DNA from: Flavobacteriales bacterium
GTDB taxonomy: Bacteria > Bacteroidota > Bacteroidia > JACJYZ01
Reading direction: 5' to 3'
Length of the DNA: 37,923 nt
NCBI GenBank assembly: GCA_020435415.1
Contig: JAGQZQ010000026.1
Span: 1-37,923 of the forward strand
Part shown: positions 1 through 8,573 of the stretch, piece by piece
How the letters are laid out: each line of letters begins with the position of its first letter
Position numbering within the stretch: position 1 is the stretch's first letter
Made by a program: the position numbers and the translations under genes
Notes under the pieces: model-generated
Told to the model about the DNA's origin: nothing
Database searches by the model: none
What the model saw: the letters and a program-made list of their open reading frames with translations, nothing else

Positions 1-1682
1 TAACAATCAGCGATGCGCAGGTATGCATCATTCAGCTTGGAACTGTTTTTAGGACGGGTATCATCCGCATACCTTCTGAACCAGCTGATAGCGTTTGCAT
101 AATCTTCCTTCTTATAGTATGCATAGGCAATACCGTAATAACTCAGTGGAAAGATCTTCAGATTAAAAGATGATGGGACAAGGGCAAATTCGCCGTATGC
201 ACTGATGGCATCATCGTATTTCCGGAGATGGTAAAATGCTTCTGCCGACCAATACCTCGCCAGCGCTTCGGTCTCATGGTCCTTGTTGTTCTGTATGGAC
301 TTCTCAAACATCTTAATGGCATCCTCAAAACGCCGTGATGTAAAATATTCAAGACCGCTATAATAGGTTACCAGCTGGTAAGCCTTTTGCTGTTTATCAT
401 CCCAATACTTCATACTCTCCAGAACATCCACGGCACCTGCGTAGTTATGGGTGGTCAGAAAAATGTTCATCATGTACTGGTAAATCTCATCCTTCTTGGG
501 AGAGTTCGGATATTTTTCCAGGTAATCACGGAACGCATATACCGCCCGGTTGAATGGATTATACGAAAGCTCATAGCTTAACTTCGCATAGATATAAAGA
601 CTATTCTCCGTGATCTGCGGATCAAACTCCATTCTGGATGCCGCAGAAAAAGCATTCTGGGCATGGGTTTTCTCATTGCCTTTATAGTAAGCATCTCCCA
701 TATGGTAATAGGCATACTGGGTCAGCGAATCATTCACGGACACGATTTTCTTCAGGGCTTCCACCGACTTTTCCCAATCACCGTTCTGGTAATATGCATA
801 GCCTAATTGATAGAGATCATCCCTGTTTGCATAGTACGACGCCTCGTGATATTTCTCAAGGTACGGTATGGCTTCCTTGAATCTGTTGGTATGATAATAG
901 GCCTCTCCAAGTAATCTGGCAATTTCAGGTGCCCTCTTGGGTACCGCATTTTCCAGAAGTGGGGTAGCAAAGGCGATCAGTTCTTCATTGCGTCCCTGCA
1001 GATAATAGATCTGGCTGATATAATAAGGGACAATCGGTGCAAAGTTCTCATCATTCACGAGAGACAAGAATCCCTGAAGAGCGGTTTCGTTATTGCCCTG
1101 GGTATACGCGATGTGCGCATGATAATATGCTGCCAGCGATGCATACCTTGAATCTGAATTCTTGATTTGAAAAAACTGCTGTGAAGCTTCATCAAATTTC
1201 TCCAGGGCAAATAAGCTATAGCCATACTTAAAATAGTACTCCGGAATTTCATCACCTGCCAGGTCATACACATCCACCTGAACGAAATTCTCGGCGGCGC
1301 TGCGGTATGATTTGGTTTGAAAATGGTAACGTCCCAACTGAAAGGGTACCTTAACAGCCTTGGGATGTTCTGAGTGATCGTATGCGAACCTGGTGATCCG
1401 GCTTTCGGCATCTTCGTGGAACAGCTCAATCGCACAAAGCGCATAGTAGTACTCCGCTTCCGTTACGGTTTCATCGAACATATCGCGTGATGCCGCAATC
1501 GCACGGGTAAAAGCTTCCTGTGCCGCACCATACTTTTCCTTGCCGTATAGCGCCAGGCCTTCATTGAAATGCCGGCGATCGTCACGAAGTTCTTCAGGCT
1601 GCTGGGCATTGATACGCCCGACACAGCCAAACAAAAACAGCACTATCCAAAGTACACCCGCTCTGTTCAAGCCATTGTTCAT
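1..1682 (-). CDS. Secreted tetratricopeptide-repeat (TPR) protein, C-terminal end missing
   Basis: Reading the minus strand from an ATG at 1682 gives one open frame with no stop to the window edge, about 560 residues. Residues 1-26 look like a signal peptide (hydrophobic LWIVLFLFGCVG, then NAQQPEE), so the protein is probably periplasmic or outer-membrane associated; the Cys in the hydrophobic stretch could be a lipobox but the fit is poor. The rest is a run of helical TPR-like units rich in Tyr and Ala (for example AYYHAHIAYTQGNNETALQGF and YQLGYAYYQNGDWEKSVEAL). TPR units scaffold protein complexes, but the partner is unknown. Long TPR proteins of this style are common in Bacteroidota, including cell-envelope and gliding components; I cannot assign it to a named one. 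It is divergent from the 1861 gene. Confidence 0.85.
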   Translation of the reverse strand, partial: MNNGLNRAGVLWIVLFLFGCVGRINAQQPEELRDDRRHFNEGLALYGKEKYGAAQEAFTRAIAASRDMFDETVTEAEYYYALCAIELFHEDAESRITRFAYDHSEHPKAVKVPFQLGRYHFQTKSYRSAAENFVQVDVYDLAGDEIPEYYFKYGYSLFALEKFDEASQQFFQIKNSDSRYASLAAYYHAHIAYTQGNNETALQGFLSLVNDENFAPIVPYYISQIYYLQGRNEELIAFATPLLENAVPKRAPEIARLLGEAYYHTNRFKEAIPYLEKYHEASYYANRDDLYQLGYAYYQNGDWEKSVEALKKIVSVNDSLTQYAYYHMGDAYYKGNEKTHAQNAFSAASRMEFDPQITENSLYIYAKLSYELSYNPFNRAVYAFRDYLEKYPNSPKKDEIYQYMMNIFLTTHNYAGAVDVLESMKYWDDKQQKAYQLVTYYSGLEYFTSRRFEDAIKMFEKSIQNNKDHETEALARYWSAEAFYHLRKYDDAISAYGEFALVPSSFNLKIFPLSYYGIAYAYYKKEDYANAISWFRRYADDTRPKNSSKLNDAYLRIADC

Positions 1683-1797
1683 TAGCCTATAAAGATAATT
1701 GAGGTATACCCCTTCCCATTGAAAAGCAAACGGAAGTTTTCAACGAGGTATTGTTATTTAGTGACGTGAGCGATGTTCGTCCAGGAAAATTCTACCC

Positions 1798-1819
1798 ACC
1801 CCATCGCGGGGTATTACCC
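1798..1819. promoter_or_regulatory. Nested inverted repeats in the 1683-1860 divergent intergenic region
   Basis: ACCCC (1798-1802) pairs with GGGGT (1808-1812) across a 5-base loop. The overlapping 11-base palindrome GGGTATTACCC (1809-1819) can form a competing hairpin. The pair lies about 30-40 bases upstream of the -7-like box at 1849, so an operator is the simplest reading. Function is inferred only from position. Confidence 0.3.
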
Positions 1820-1848
1820 GTCCTGCTAACAGTTAATCACCTAATCAC

Positions 1849-1856
1849 TACATTTG
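1849..1856 (+). promoter_or_regulatory. Bacteroidota-type -7 box (TACATTTG) directly before the 1861 start
   Basis: The sequence matches the TAnnTTTG element used by the Bacteroidota primary sigma factor. It ends 4 bases before the ATG at 1861, so transcription would begin at or next to the start codon. I see no TTG at the expected -33 position, which lowers confidence. Confidence 0.4.
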
Positions 1857-1860
1857 CAAA

Positions 1861-2070
1861 ATGTATATCCTGAAGATCAAAGGCAAAGCCCGCATCCCTG
1901 ATTATGTTCAGATCCGGGACAATGATTTTACGCTTAAAGCGTATTTCAGGGTAGACCGTCCGGAGAAGGCGCTTGAAAAATGTGGATTGGATCACCTGGA
2001 AAAAGAAATCCTGGAGATCATCCAGGCCCTCCCCTTCGGCAAGATCCGGAAACTGGATTTCATCACCTGA
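1861..2070 (+). CDS. Small conserved protein upstream of ftsE, function unknown
   Basis: A 69-residue soluble protein starting MYILKIKGKARIPDYVQIRD, with no signal peptide or membrane segment and a mix of Lys, Arg, Asp and Glu. From memory, short proteins of this sequence type sit next to ftsE in many Bacteroidota genomes, sometimes under a fructose-6-phosphate aldolase label; at 69 residues it cannot be that roughly 220-residue TIM-barrel enzyme, so I give no function. It precedes ftsE by 14 bases and is probably co-transcribed with it. The ATG immediately follows a -7-like promoter box. Confidence 0.7.
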   Translation: MYILKIKGKARIPDYVQIRDNDFTLKAYFRVDRPEKALEKCGLDHLEKEILEIIQALPFGKIRKLDFIT

Positions 2071-2084
2071 AAAATCTATTTGTC

Positions 2085-2774
2085 ATGTCCCTTGACACCA
2101 TCATATCTATCAAAGAAGGCCTGGTCTATCAACATAACCACCTGGTGTTGTCCAATGTGAACCTTACGGTGGAGAAGGGTGAATTCGTATACCTGATCGG
2201 AAAAACCGGAAGCGGAAAAAGCAGTTTGTTGCGCACACTGTATTGTGACCTGCCTCTGGAAGAGGGAGAGGCAGAGATAGCGGGCTTTCAACTTCGCAAA
2301 ATCAAACGCAGGAAAATACCATTCCTGAGAAGGAAGCTGGGCATCATCTTTCAGGATTTTCAACTGCTATCAGACCGTTCTGTAACAGACAATCTTTTGT
2401 TCGTGCTTAAAGCCACCGGCTGGAAGAACAAGCAGGAAATGAATCAGCGCAGTGAGGATGTATTGAATAAAGTTGGAATGGGCACAAAAGGATTTAAATT
2501 CCCCCATCAGCTTTCAGGAGGCGAGCAACAACGCATATCCATTGCACGTGCCTTGCTCAATGATCCGGATATGATCCTCGCCGATGAGCCCACAGGAAAC
2601 CTGGACCCTGCCACTTCAGAGGAGATCCTGCAACTGCTGCTGGAAATCAGTCATTCGGGCAGGGCTGTCCTGATGGCCACCCACGACTACTCCCTGATGG
2701 AAAAGTTTCCTTCCAGAACATTGCTTTGTGAGAACGGACAGATCATAGAAAAGACGGTTGGCCAACCCGCATGA
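2085..2774 (+). CDS. ftsE: Cell-division ABC transporter ATP-binding protein FtsE
   Basis: A 229-residue ABC ATPase with Walker [10 protein letters not shown] (about residues 39-47), the Q-loop stretch [11 protein letters not shown], signature [10 protein letters not shown], Walker [13 protein letters not shown] and H-loop ATHDYS. Size and the short MacB/LolD/FtsE-like architecture fit FtsE, which with the membrane protein FtsX regulates peptidoglycan hydrolases at the division site. I chose the ATG at 2085 (MSLDTIISI) because an earlier in-frame start at 1980 would lie inside the previous gene. FtsX is not adjacent; the two are often separated in Bacteroidota, so this does not exclude FtsE, but LolD-like activity cannot be ruled out from sequence alone. 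Confidence 0.82.
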   Translation: MSLDTIISIKEGLVYQHNHLVLSNVNLTVEKGEFVYLIGKTGSGKSSLLRTLYCDLPLEEGEAEIAGFQLRKIKRRKIPFLRRKLGIIFQDFQLLSDRSVTDNLLFVLKATGWKNKQEMNQRSEDVLNKVGMGTKGFKFPHQLSGGEQQRISIARALLNDPDMILADEPTGNLDPATSEEILQLLLEISHSGRAVLMATHDYSLMEKFPSRTLLCENGQIIEKTVGQPA

Positions 2775-2784
2775 AGCGACCGTC

Positions 2785-3675
2785 ATGCTATCCATCCTGA
2801 TACCCATATTCAATGAGGATTCCCGTGACCTTGTTCACGCCTTGATCAAACAATGCAGCGATGCTGGGATTGCATTCGAGATTCTTTGTTTTGATGATGG
2901 TTCTGATGAAATGACCCGTAGTACCAACAGGGAATTAATGACCACCAATAATGTCCGTTATGAAGAAATGCCTGAAAACCTTGGGCGCGCTGCTATACGA
3001 AACCAAATGGTCCGGGCATCAACGTACAACCATTTACTGCTTATAGACGGAGATTCCGCCATGGAGGATGACCGCTACATCACAAGATACCTTCCCTGGA
3101 TCGGCCAGTTTAAGGTGGTCTATGGCGGAAGAACTTATCAACGCGCGCTCCCGGATGATCCCTCATTGCATCTTCACTGGATTTATGGTAGTCAGCGTGA
3201 AGCGTTACCCGCCAACCAGCGAAAAGGATATGCACGATTCATGACCAACAACGTGCTGATCCCCAAAAAGGCATTGTTTGAACATCCATTGAATGAAACG
3301 CTGAAAGGCTACGGCCATGAAGACACTTTACTGGGCCAGTCACTGGAAGCGGCAGGCATCCCCATCATCCATATAGACAATCCACTTCGCCATGCAGGCC
3401 TGGAAAACCGGGATCATTTTCTGCAAAAAACGCGTACCGGAATCCACAATCTTTTGAAGATTCGTAAACTGGGAGCGGATGACCGGGAGATCACACTGTT
3501 AATGACGTACCGCAGACTGAAAACCTGGAAAATGGCAGGAGTTGCGAGGTTTATTCTCCGCAGGCTAAAGCCCACCATTCAGCAACGACTTAGCACCAAC
3601 CAACCCAACCTGTTCTGGTTTGATATGTTTAAACTGCAATACCTTCTGGATATCGTTGGCAAACAAAAGGTTTAA
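2785..3675 (+). CDS. Family 2 (GT-A) glycosyltransferase
   Basis: About 296 residues beginning MLSILIPIFNED, the classic GT2 N-terminus. The nucleotide/metal-binding stretches are FDDGSDE (near residue 40) and LLIDGDSAM (near residue 90), with a catalytic-base candidate in GYGHEDTLLGQ (near residue 180). No membrane segment is evident; the protein probably transfers a sugar to a lipid or glycan at the cytoplasmic face. The ATG at 2785 is preferred over an in-frame TTG at 2758 that would overlap ftsE. It follows ftsE by 10 bases. The acceptor is unknown, but five other glycosyl- or sugar-phosphate transferases lie in the window. Confidence 0.85.
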   Translation: MLSILIPIFNEDSRDLVHALIKQCSDAGIAFEILCFDDGSDEMTRSTNRELMTTNNVRYEEMPENLGRAAIRNQMVRASTYNHLLLIDGDSAMEDDRYITRYLPWIGQFKVVYGGRTYQRALPDDPSLHLHWIYGSQREALPANQRKGYARFMTNNVLIPKKALFEHPLNETLKGYGHEDTLLGQSLEAAGIPIIHIDNPLRHAGLENRDHFLQKTRTGIHNLLKIRKLGADDREITLLMTYRRLKTWKMAGVARFILRRLKPTIQQRLSTNQPNLFWFDMFKLQYLLDIVGKQKV

Positions 3676-4799
3676 TCACCCTTGAGGGCATGGGCGATCA
3701 CTTCTTTCCATGTATTTTTTTCGTGATCCCATCTCAGTTCCGCTGACGCTTTAACTAAGCCCTGCTTCCATTTGATCTGCTGTTTACGGTCAAAGATCAT
3801 AGCACGGATCTGACCGGCTAACCTCTCCGGTTCCAGGTCATATGCTAATTCTCCGATTTGATAAGTCTCAACAATGTTCTTCACTTCCACCATAGGAGTA
3901 GCCAACACGGGTACACCACATTGAATATAGTCGAAGAGTTTATTGGGCAAGCTGTACCTGTAGTTAAGATTGGTATCCTTGTCCAGGCTGAGCCCCAGGG
4001 AAGCATGACAAGTGTAATGCACCAAATCGTTAGCCGGCATCATGTCCAGTATGCGCACATTTTTCTGCAAGGACGGATCATTCCTGACTTTCTCTTTTAA
4101 CAGGGGAAACACATCTCCACCGCCAATCACTAGCAGAAGGGCATCCGGAATAAATCTGAATGCCTCCACCGCCTCTTCCGCCCCCCGATCCACATTCATC
4201 CATGCCCCCTGCAATATAACAATGGGCACATTTTCCGGAAGCCCAAGTTCTGCCCTGCTACGTGGCTTCGAAGGTATCCGGGTATTGGAAACGTTCCTTA
4301 CAACCGAAAAATCGTAACCATACGTGCGCTTCAATAAGTCTGCGATTGATCCGTTCACCGTGACCCGCGCATGGACTTTGGGTATTGCCTTTCTCTCTAT
4401 TGCACACCAAACACGTCTTACCATAGGCTTTGCGTGAAGTTCAGGTACACCTGTGAAGAATTCATGGCTATCATATACCCACCGGAACTTTTTCCATTTG
4501 GATGCATAGTAGCATGCAAGCAAGGTATCCGCATCATTGGCAATGACAAGGTCAAAATCAGATCGCAGCAGAAAAAAGAACAACCTGATATTATATGTTG
4601 CATAAAACAACGGACCCCGTTCGAAAGGCAAACGAAAACGCCGAACGCTAAACAAATCCGCTGACAGTTTTTGACTCTGTTTCTTCATGCGACCGACGAT
4701 GGTTACCCGCATATCCCTTTCCACCAGAGCAGTTGCATGCCTCTTCACACGCTGGTCGGTCAGCACATCGTTGGTCACACAAAAACAAACTGTGGTCAT
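3672..4799 (-). CDS. GT-B fold glycosyltransferase (GT4-like)
   Basis: A 375-residue protein starting MTTVCFCVTNDVLTDQRVKR. The N-terminal half carries the acceptor-side Rossmann domain (DLVIANDADTLL, WVYDSHEFFTG), and the C-terminal half the donor-binding domain (VILQGAWMNVDRGAEE, LLVIGGGDVF, and SLPNKLFDYIQCGVPVLAT with the family's small-residue loop). ATG at 4799 is chosen over an upstream TTG at 4820. Its stop codon overlaps that of the convergent GT2 gene in the shared tetranucleotide TTAA (3672-3675). It is divergent from murB with 69 bases between. Substrate not predictable; likely envelope glycan synthesis. Confidence 0.85.
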   Translation of the reverse strand: MTTVCFCVTNDVLTDQRVKRHATALVERDMRVTIVGRMKKQSQKLSADLFSVRRFRLPFERGPLFYATYNIRLFFFLLRSDFDLVIANDADTLLACYYASKWKKFRWVYDSHEFFTGVPELHAKPMVRRVWCAIERKAIPKVHARVTVNGSIADLLKRTYGYDFSVVRNVSNTRIPSKPRSRAELGLPENVPIVILQGAWMNVDRGAEEAVEAFRFIPDALLLVIGGGDVFPLLKEKVRNDPSLQKNVRILDMMPANDLVHYTCHASLGLSLDKDTNLNYRYSLPNKLFDYIQCGVPVLATPMVEVKNIVETYQIGELAYDLEPERLAGQIRAMIFDRKQQIKWKQGLVKASAELRWDHEKNTWKEVIAHALKGD

Positions 4800-4833
4800 T
4801 TCGTATCGGTTCCGGTTCAATCCTATAAAGAAA

Positions 4834-4841
4834 CAAAGTTA
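4834..4841 (-). promoter_or_regulatory. -7 box (TAACTTTG on the minus strand) for the 3672-4799 glycosyltransferase
   Basis: Plus-strand CAAAGTTA reads TAACTTTG on the minus strand, an exact TAnnTTTG match 34 bases upstream of the ATG at 4799. A -33 TTG at standard spacing is not visible. Confidence 0.4.
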
Positions 4842-4846
4842 TCCGT

Positions 4847-4854
4847 TATTTTTG
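4847..4854 (+). promoter_or_regulatory. -7 box (TATTTTTG) for murB
   Basis: Exact TAnnTTTG match ending 14 bases before the murB ATG. It lies only 5 bases from the opposing minus-strand box at 4834-4841, so the two promoters would overlap and could compete. No clear -33 TTG is present. Confidence 0.4.
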
Positions 4855-4868
4855 CCCATCTTCACCTT

Positions 4869-5888
4869 ATGACCATCGAAGAAAACATAACGCTCAGATC
4901 CTACCACACATTTCATTGCGAAAGCAGTGCAAGGTATCTGGCTCGTTGTGCAACAACGGATGATCTGCAATTGGTGCTGGCAGACCAAAAATTCCGGGAG
5001 ATGCCCATGCTTATACTGGGTGGGGGAAGCAACGTATTGTTCACGTCGGATTTCAATGGGCTTGTTCTGCGCAATGAGCTGAAAGGCATACGGGTAATCC
5101 AGGAGGATGATACACACGTCTGGTTGCAAGCCAATGGTGGCGAAGTTTGGAATGATGTCGTAAACCATGCCATTGCCAATGGATGGGGAGGTCTGGAAAA
5201 TCTTTCCCTGATTCCGGGCAATATAGGCGCCGCCCCCATGCAGAACATCGGAGCATACGGCGTAGAACTGAAGGATGTGTTTCACTCCCTTGAGGCGATT
5301 AACCGGGAAGATGGCAGCGTCCAAACATTCAGCCATGCGGATTGTGCCTTTGGTTACAGGGAAAGCGTTTTTAAGAACACCCTGAAAGACTGCTTCATCA
5401 TCACATCGGTGACATTGAGGCTAACCAAACATCCTGTTGTAAATACTTCGTACGGAGCCATTGAAAAAGAATTGGAAGTCATGGGTATCAATAGCCCAGG
5501 CATACGCGAGGTTGGTGAGGCCGTGTGCAGGATACGCCAAAGCAAACTACCGGACCCCGAACACCTTGGAAATGCGGGAAGTTTTTTCAAAAATCCTGTA
5601 ATTGATAAGAACGAAGCCATTAAACTCGCCGCTGAATTTCCGGAGATGCCTGCTTATCCGCAGGAAGATGGCACCGTAAAACTGGCGGCCGGCTGGCTGA
5701 TTGAACAATGCGGACTTAAAGGCATTCGGAACGGTGATGCGGGAGTACATGAGAAACAGGCCCTGGTGCTGGTGAACTACGGCCATGCAAAGGGGAAAGA
5801 GATTTATCAGCTTTCGGAACACATTCAACAGGTGGTCTCTAGCCGGTTCGGTATTATGCTAAACCGGGAAGTCAACATCATTGGATGA
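4869..5888 (+). CDS. murB: UDP-N-acetylenolpyruvoylglucosamine reductase MurB
   Basis: A 339-residue FAD enzyme that reduces UDP-GlcNAc-enolpyruvate to UDP-MurNAc with NADPH, the second committed step of peptidoglycan synthesis in the cytoplasm. The FAD-binding stretch MLILGGGSNVLF and NLSLIPGNIGAAPMQNIGAYG are diagnostic. Catalytic residues of the family are present: Arg in FGYRESVFK, Ser in NAGSFFKNP and Glu in NREVNIIG at the C-terminus. Length and the YREsvFK insertion fit the longer E. coli-like type I class. The ATG at 4869 (MTIEENITLRSYHTF) is chosen because sequence upstream of it in the same frame lacks family similarity and overlaps the divergent gene. It is followed one base later by a glycosyltransferase. 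Confidence 0.95.
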   Translation: MTIEENITLRSYHTFHCESSARYLARCATTDDLQLVLADQKFREMPMLILGGGSNVLFTSDFNGLVLRNELKGIRVIQEDDTHVWLQANGGEVWNDVVNHAIANGWGGLENLSLIPGNIGAAPMQNIGAYGVELKDVFHSLEAINREDGSVQTFSHADCAFGYRESVFKNTLKDCFIITSVTLRLTKHPVVNTSYGAIEKELEVMGINSPGIREVGEAVCRIRQSKLPDPEHLGNAGSFFKNPVIDKNEAIKLAAEFPEMPAYPQEDGTVKLAAGWLIEQCGLKGIRNGDAGVHEKQALVLVNYGHAKGKEIYQLSEHIQQVVSSRFGIMLNREVNIIG

Positions 5889-5889
5889 C

Positions 5890-7080
5890 ATGAAAAAACG
5901 CATGTTGTTTCTGACACATGAGGTTCCCTATCCCGCCGTAAGCGGTGGTACGATAAAGACGTGGAAGTTACTTGAGTATTTTGCATCCAGGTATATCCTT
6001 ACACTTGTTTGCCTGAACAAGGGCACGAACAAAGACACCGAACAGGAGATGGTGGAGAAGTTACAACCCCATGACTACCTTTCCATCAACCATCAACGAT
6101 CCCGAAACCTTTTTGCATTGGCAGGAAGTTATTTGACCGGAAGCCCCATGGCCGTTTACCGCAACCACAACAACCGGCTTATGGTTAAGACGCGCGCACT
6201 TTGTAAAAATACCGATCTGATATTTGTGGACCACTATGAAATGTTCCAATACGTGGCAAAAGATTGCGCTGCCCCCGTGGTACTTCATGAACATAATGCA
6301 GAATTCCTGCTTTGGCAACGCTATGCAGAAAAACAATCAAACCCATTAAAGTCATGGGTATTACAGCGGGAATCTCGCAGGGTGATTGGGGTTGAAAAAA
6401 CCTATGCACAAAGGGCAGATATGATCCTTGCCGCACCAAATGACACGGATTCTCTCACCACCCAGGGCGTTCCTCATGATAAATTCCGGCCAACTTATCA
6501 CCTGGGAGACGATACCTTGCTGGAGCAACCACCTGTTGTGTTTCATAACAACGAGAAAGTGGTGCTTTACATCGGCTCATTATGGTGGGAGCCAAATATT
6601 GACGGACTGTGCTGGTTTATAGAAAACATTTGGCCGCAAATTGTATCAAAAGACCCGGAGGTTACCCTATGGGTCATCGGAAAAACAAAAGATCAGCGTC
6701 TTAAGGAGGTGGTTGCAGGAAAAAAAGGAGTGGTCATCAAGGGCTTCGTGGATGATCTGACCCCTGTATATGCAGCGGCCCGACTGGCCATTGTGCCATT
6801 GCGCTTTGGAAGTGGAATGAAAGTAAAAGTGTTGAATTTCCTTTACCGCGGTCTGCCGGTTGTAACAACAACTATAGGCACCGAAGGCATAGAACTACAG
6901 AACAACAAAGACGTTATCATTCCCGAAGGAGATGAAGACTGGAGCAGGCAGATATTAAAGCTGGTCAATGATCCCGAGCTCTGCAGCCGGATCGGGCAGG
7001 CAGGCAGGGAACTGGCTGAACGGAAGTACACCTGGAAAAAACATCTGCATGATCTGCAAAGTTTTCTTGGTCAACTATAG
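5890..7080 (+). CDS. GT-B glycosyltransferase (GT4-like), co-transcribed with murB
   Basis: A 396-residue protein starting MKKRMLFLTHEVPYPAVSGG, a typical N-terminal donor-domain loop of GT4 enzymes. The C-terminal domain shows VVLYIGSLWWEPNIDGL, VIKGFVDDLTPVYAAA and IVPLRFGSGMKVKVLNFL followed by GLPVVTT, the usual nucleotide-sugar site. The ATG at 5890 is preferred; a TTG at 5881 in frame would overlap the murB stop. Its 3' end lies 7 bases from the convergent acyltransferase gene of the polysaccharide operon, with no hairpin between. It probably builds the same or a related surface glycan. Confidence 0.85.
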   Translation: MKKRMLFLTHEVPYPAVSGGTIKTWKLLEYFASRYILTLVCLNKGTNKDTEQEMVEKLQPHDYLSINHQRSRNLFALAGSYLTGSPMAVYRNHNNRLMVKTRALCKNTDLIFVDHYEMFQYVAKDCAAPVVLHEHNAEFLLWQRYAEKQSNPLKSWVLQRESRRVIGVEKTYAQRADMILAAPNDTDSLTTQGVPHDKFRPTYHLGDDTLLEQPPVVFHNNEKVVLYIGSLWWEPNIDGLCWFIENIWPQIVSKDPEVTLWVIGKTKDQRLKEVVAGKKGVVIKGFVDDLTPVYAAARLAIVPLRFGSGMKVKVLNFLYRGLPVVTTTIGTEGIELQNNKDVIIPEGDEDWSRQILKLVNDPELCSRIGQAGRELAERKYTWKKHLHDLQSFLGQL

Positions 7081-7087
7081 CAAATTG

Positions 7088-7561
7088 TTACCGTTTTATA
7101 CGCGCCGGATTACCGGCAACAACAGCTCCTGCGGGAACATCTTTTGTCACTACCGCTCCTGCACCTATCATCGCATTTTCTCCTATCGTCACACCGCACA
7201 ATATCGTAACTCCTGACCCTATAGACACCCGATCTTTAACAATGGTCTCGATAACGGCCCAGTCCTCTTCTGTTTGCAGAGAACCATCTTCATTGACCGC
7301 TCTGGGATAGCGGTCATTAATGAAGATCACACCATGACCAACGAAAACATCATCTCCAATATGAACCCCTTCACAAATGAAGGAATGTGAAGATACTTTA
7401 CAATTCTTCCCTACAGATGCATTTTTCTGAATCTCGACGAACGCTCCTATTTTTGTGTTGTCCCCAATACGACAACCATAAAGATTCACAAAACGAAATA
7501 TCCGGACATCCTTACCCAGTTGAACATCATCGGCAATAGCCTGAAACATATTCTCATTCAT
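7088..7561 (-). CDS. Left-handed beta-helix (hexapeptide) sugar N-acyltransferase, WbpD/WlbB-like
   Basis: A 157-residue protein built of hexapeptide turns (IGDNTKIGAFVEI, VSIGSGVTILCGVTIGENAMIGAGAVVTKDVPAGAVVAGNPA). The insertion FINDRYPRA resembles the loop FTNxYNPRA of WlbB/WbpD enzymes, which acetylate the 3-amino group of UDP-2-acetamido-3-amino-uronic acid with acetyl-CoA. It starts at the ATG at 7561, overlapping the upstream dehydrogenase by 4 bases (ATGA), which supports the pairing dehydrogenase plus acyltransferase; a GTG at 7597 is less likely. It is the last gene of the polysaccharide operon. The acyl group and exact sugar are inferred, not shown. Confidence 0.82.
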   Translation of the reverse strand: MNENMFQAIADDVQLGKDVRIFRFVNLYGCRIGDNTKIGAFVEIQKNASVGKNCKVSSHSFICEGVHIGDDVFVGHGVIFINDRYPRAVNEDGSLQTEEDWAVIETIVKDRVSIGSGVTILCGVTIGENAMIGAGAVVTKDVPAGAVVAGNPARIKR

Positions 7562-8559
7562 ATCTCTACAACGGTTCCTCTGTTTTTTATTGACCACTGG
7601 GTCGCTTCCAGTATCTTCACTACATTCAGCCCATCACGCCCACTGGTGATCGGGTTTCGTTTGCCATCCACGGCATCCACAAATTCCTGCAACATAGCCT
7701 GCAAGGCCTCTACATTATCCAGTGCTGGTGAGTACATATCTCCCCAACGATACTTAATCAACATCTTGTATTCATCCTCTTTGGTCTTAACATCAATGCC
7801 TTTATTGTATACTTTGATCTTTTCCGAATTCTCCATATCATCGTACACGACCATTTTCTTAGAGCCTGCAAGTAGTGTTTTTCTCAGTTTCAGAGGAGAT
7901 AGCCAATTCAAGTGGAAATGTGCGGTGAGGTTATCACCGAAATCAATATGCACATAAGCTACGTCTTCCAGCCCCTTACCTACGTGATCACCTCCCATGG
8001 CCTGAACCGTTTTAGGCTCTCTGCCAATCAGGTAATTCATGATTGAAAAGTCATGGGGAGCCAGATCCCATATAACGTTCACGTCCCTTTGAAACAGACC
8101 GAGGTTTACCCTAACCGAATCGTAATAATACAATTCACCTAATTCACCTGAATCTATAAGTTCCTTAATCTTCCTGACTGCGGATGTATAAATAAAAGTA
8201 TGATCCACCATCGTGATGAGTCCCTTCCTATCAGCCAACTCCAGGATCTCTTCCGCCTCAGCCACTGAAGACATAAAGGGTTTTTCCACCAGGATATTCT
8301 TCCCATGATTGAGCGCCTCTTTGGCCAGGCCATAGTGTGTTTCCACTGGGGTTACAATAGCAACCGAATCAATCTCATCAGCACCAAGAATATCTTCAAG
8401 TTTATTGCAACATATGACGGAGTCAAATGTCTTCTTCATTTTTTGAAGGCGTGACTCATCCCGATCAAAACAGTACACCTTGTGAATGTGATCATTCATG
8501 ATCGCATTTCTCACAAGGTTGGGGCCCCAATAACCCAAGCCAATAATTCCGATATTCAT
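7558..8559 (-). CDS. Gfo/Idh/MocA-family sugar-nucleotide dehydrogenase (distal copy)
   Basis: A 333-residue NAD(P)-dependent oxidoreductase. The N-terminal Rossmann motif is GIIGLGYWGPNLVRN (residues 4-18), followed by the family's catalytic-lysine motif NILVEKPF (near residue 95) and the C-terminal sheet domain with VIWDLAPHDFSIMNYL. In operons with a DegT aminotransferase and hexapeptide acyltransferase, enzymes of this family (WbpB/WlbA) oxidise C3 of UDP-GlcNAc uronate before transamination. It is coupled to the acyltransferase by a 4-base overlap and lies 14 bases after the sugar-phosphate transferase. It differs clearly from the second family member at 13259-14287, so the two are not a recent duplication. 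Confidence 0.85.
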   Translation of the reverse strand: MNIGIIGLGYWGPNLVRNAIMNDHIHKVYCFDRDESRLQKMKKTFDSVICCNKLEDILGADEIDSVAIVTPVETHYGLAKEALNHGKNILVEKPFMSSVAEAEEILELADRKGLITMVDHTFIYTSAVRKIKELIDSGELGELYYYDSVRVNLGLFQRDVNVIWDLAPHDFSIMNYLIGREPKTVQAMGGDHVGKGLEDVAYVHIDFGDNLTAHFHLNWLSPLKLRKTLLAGSKKMVVYDDMENSEKIKVYNKGIDVKTKEDEYKMLIKYRWGDMYSPALDNVEALQAMLQEFVDAVDGKRNPITSGRDGLNVVKILEATQWSIKNRGTVVEI

Positions 8560-8573
8560 TATTCTAATGTAAG

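Noticed and set aside
1861-2070. Fructose-6-phosphate aldolase as a name for the small protein
   Set aside because: It has 69 residues and none of the TIM-barrel or catalytic-lysine features of that enzyme.
4839-5336. Minus-strand open frame of 165 residues
   Set aside because: Antisense to murB, which is unambiguous; no promoter or family signal.
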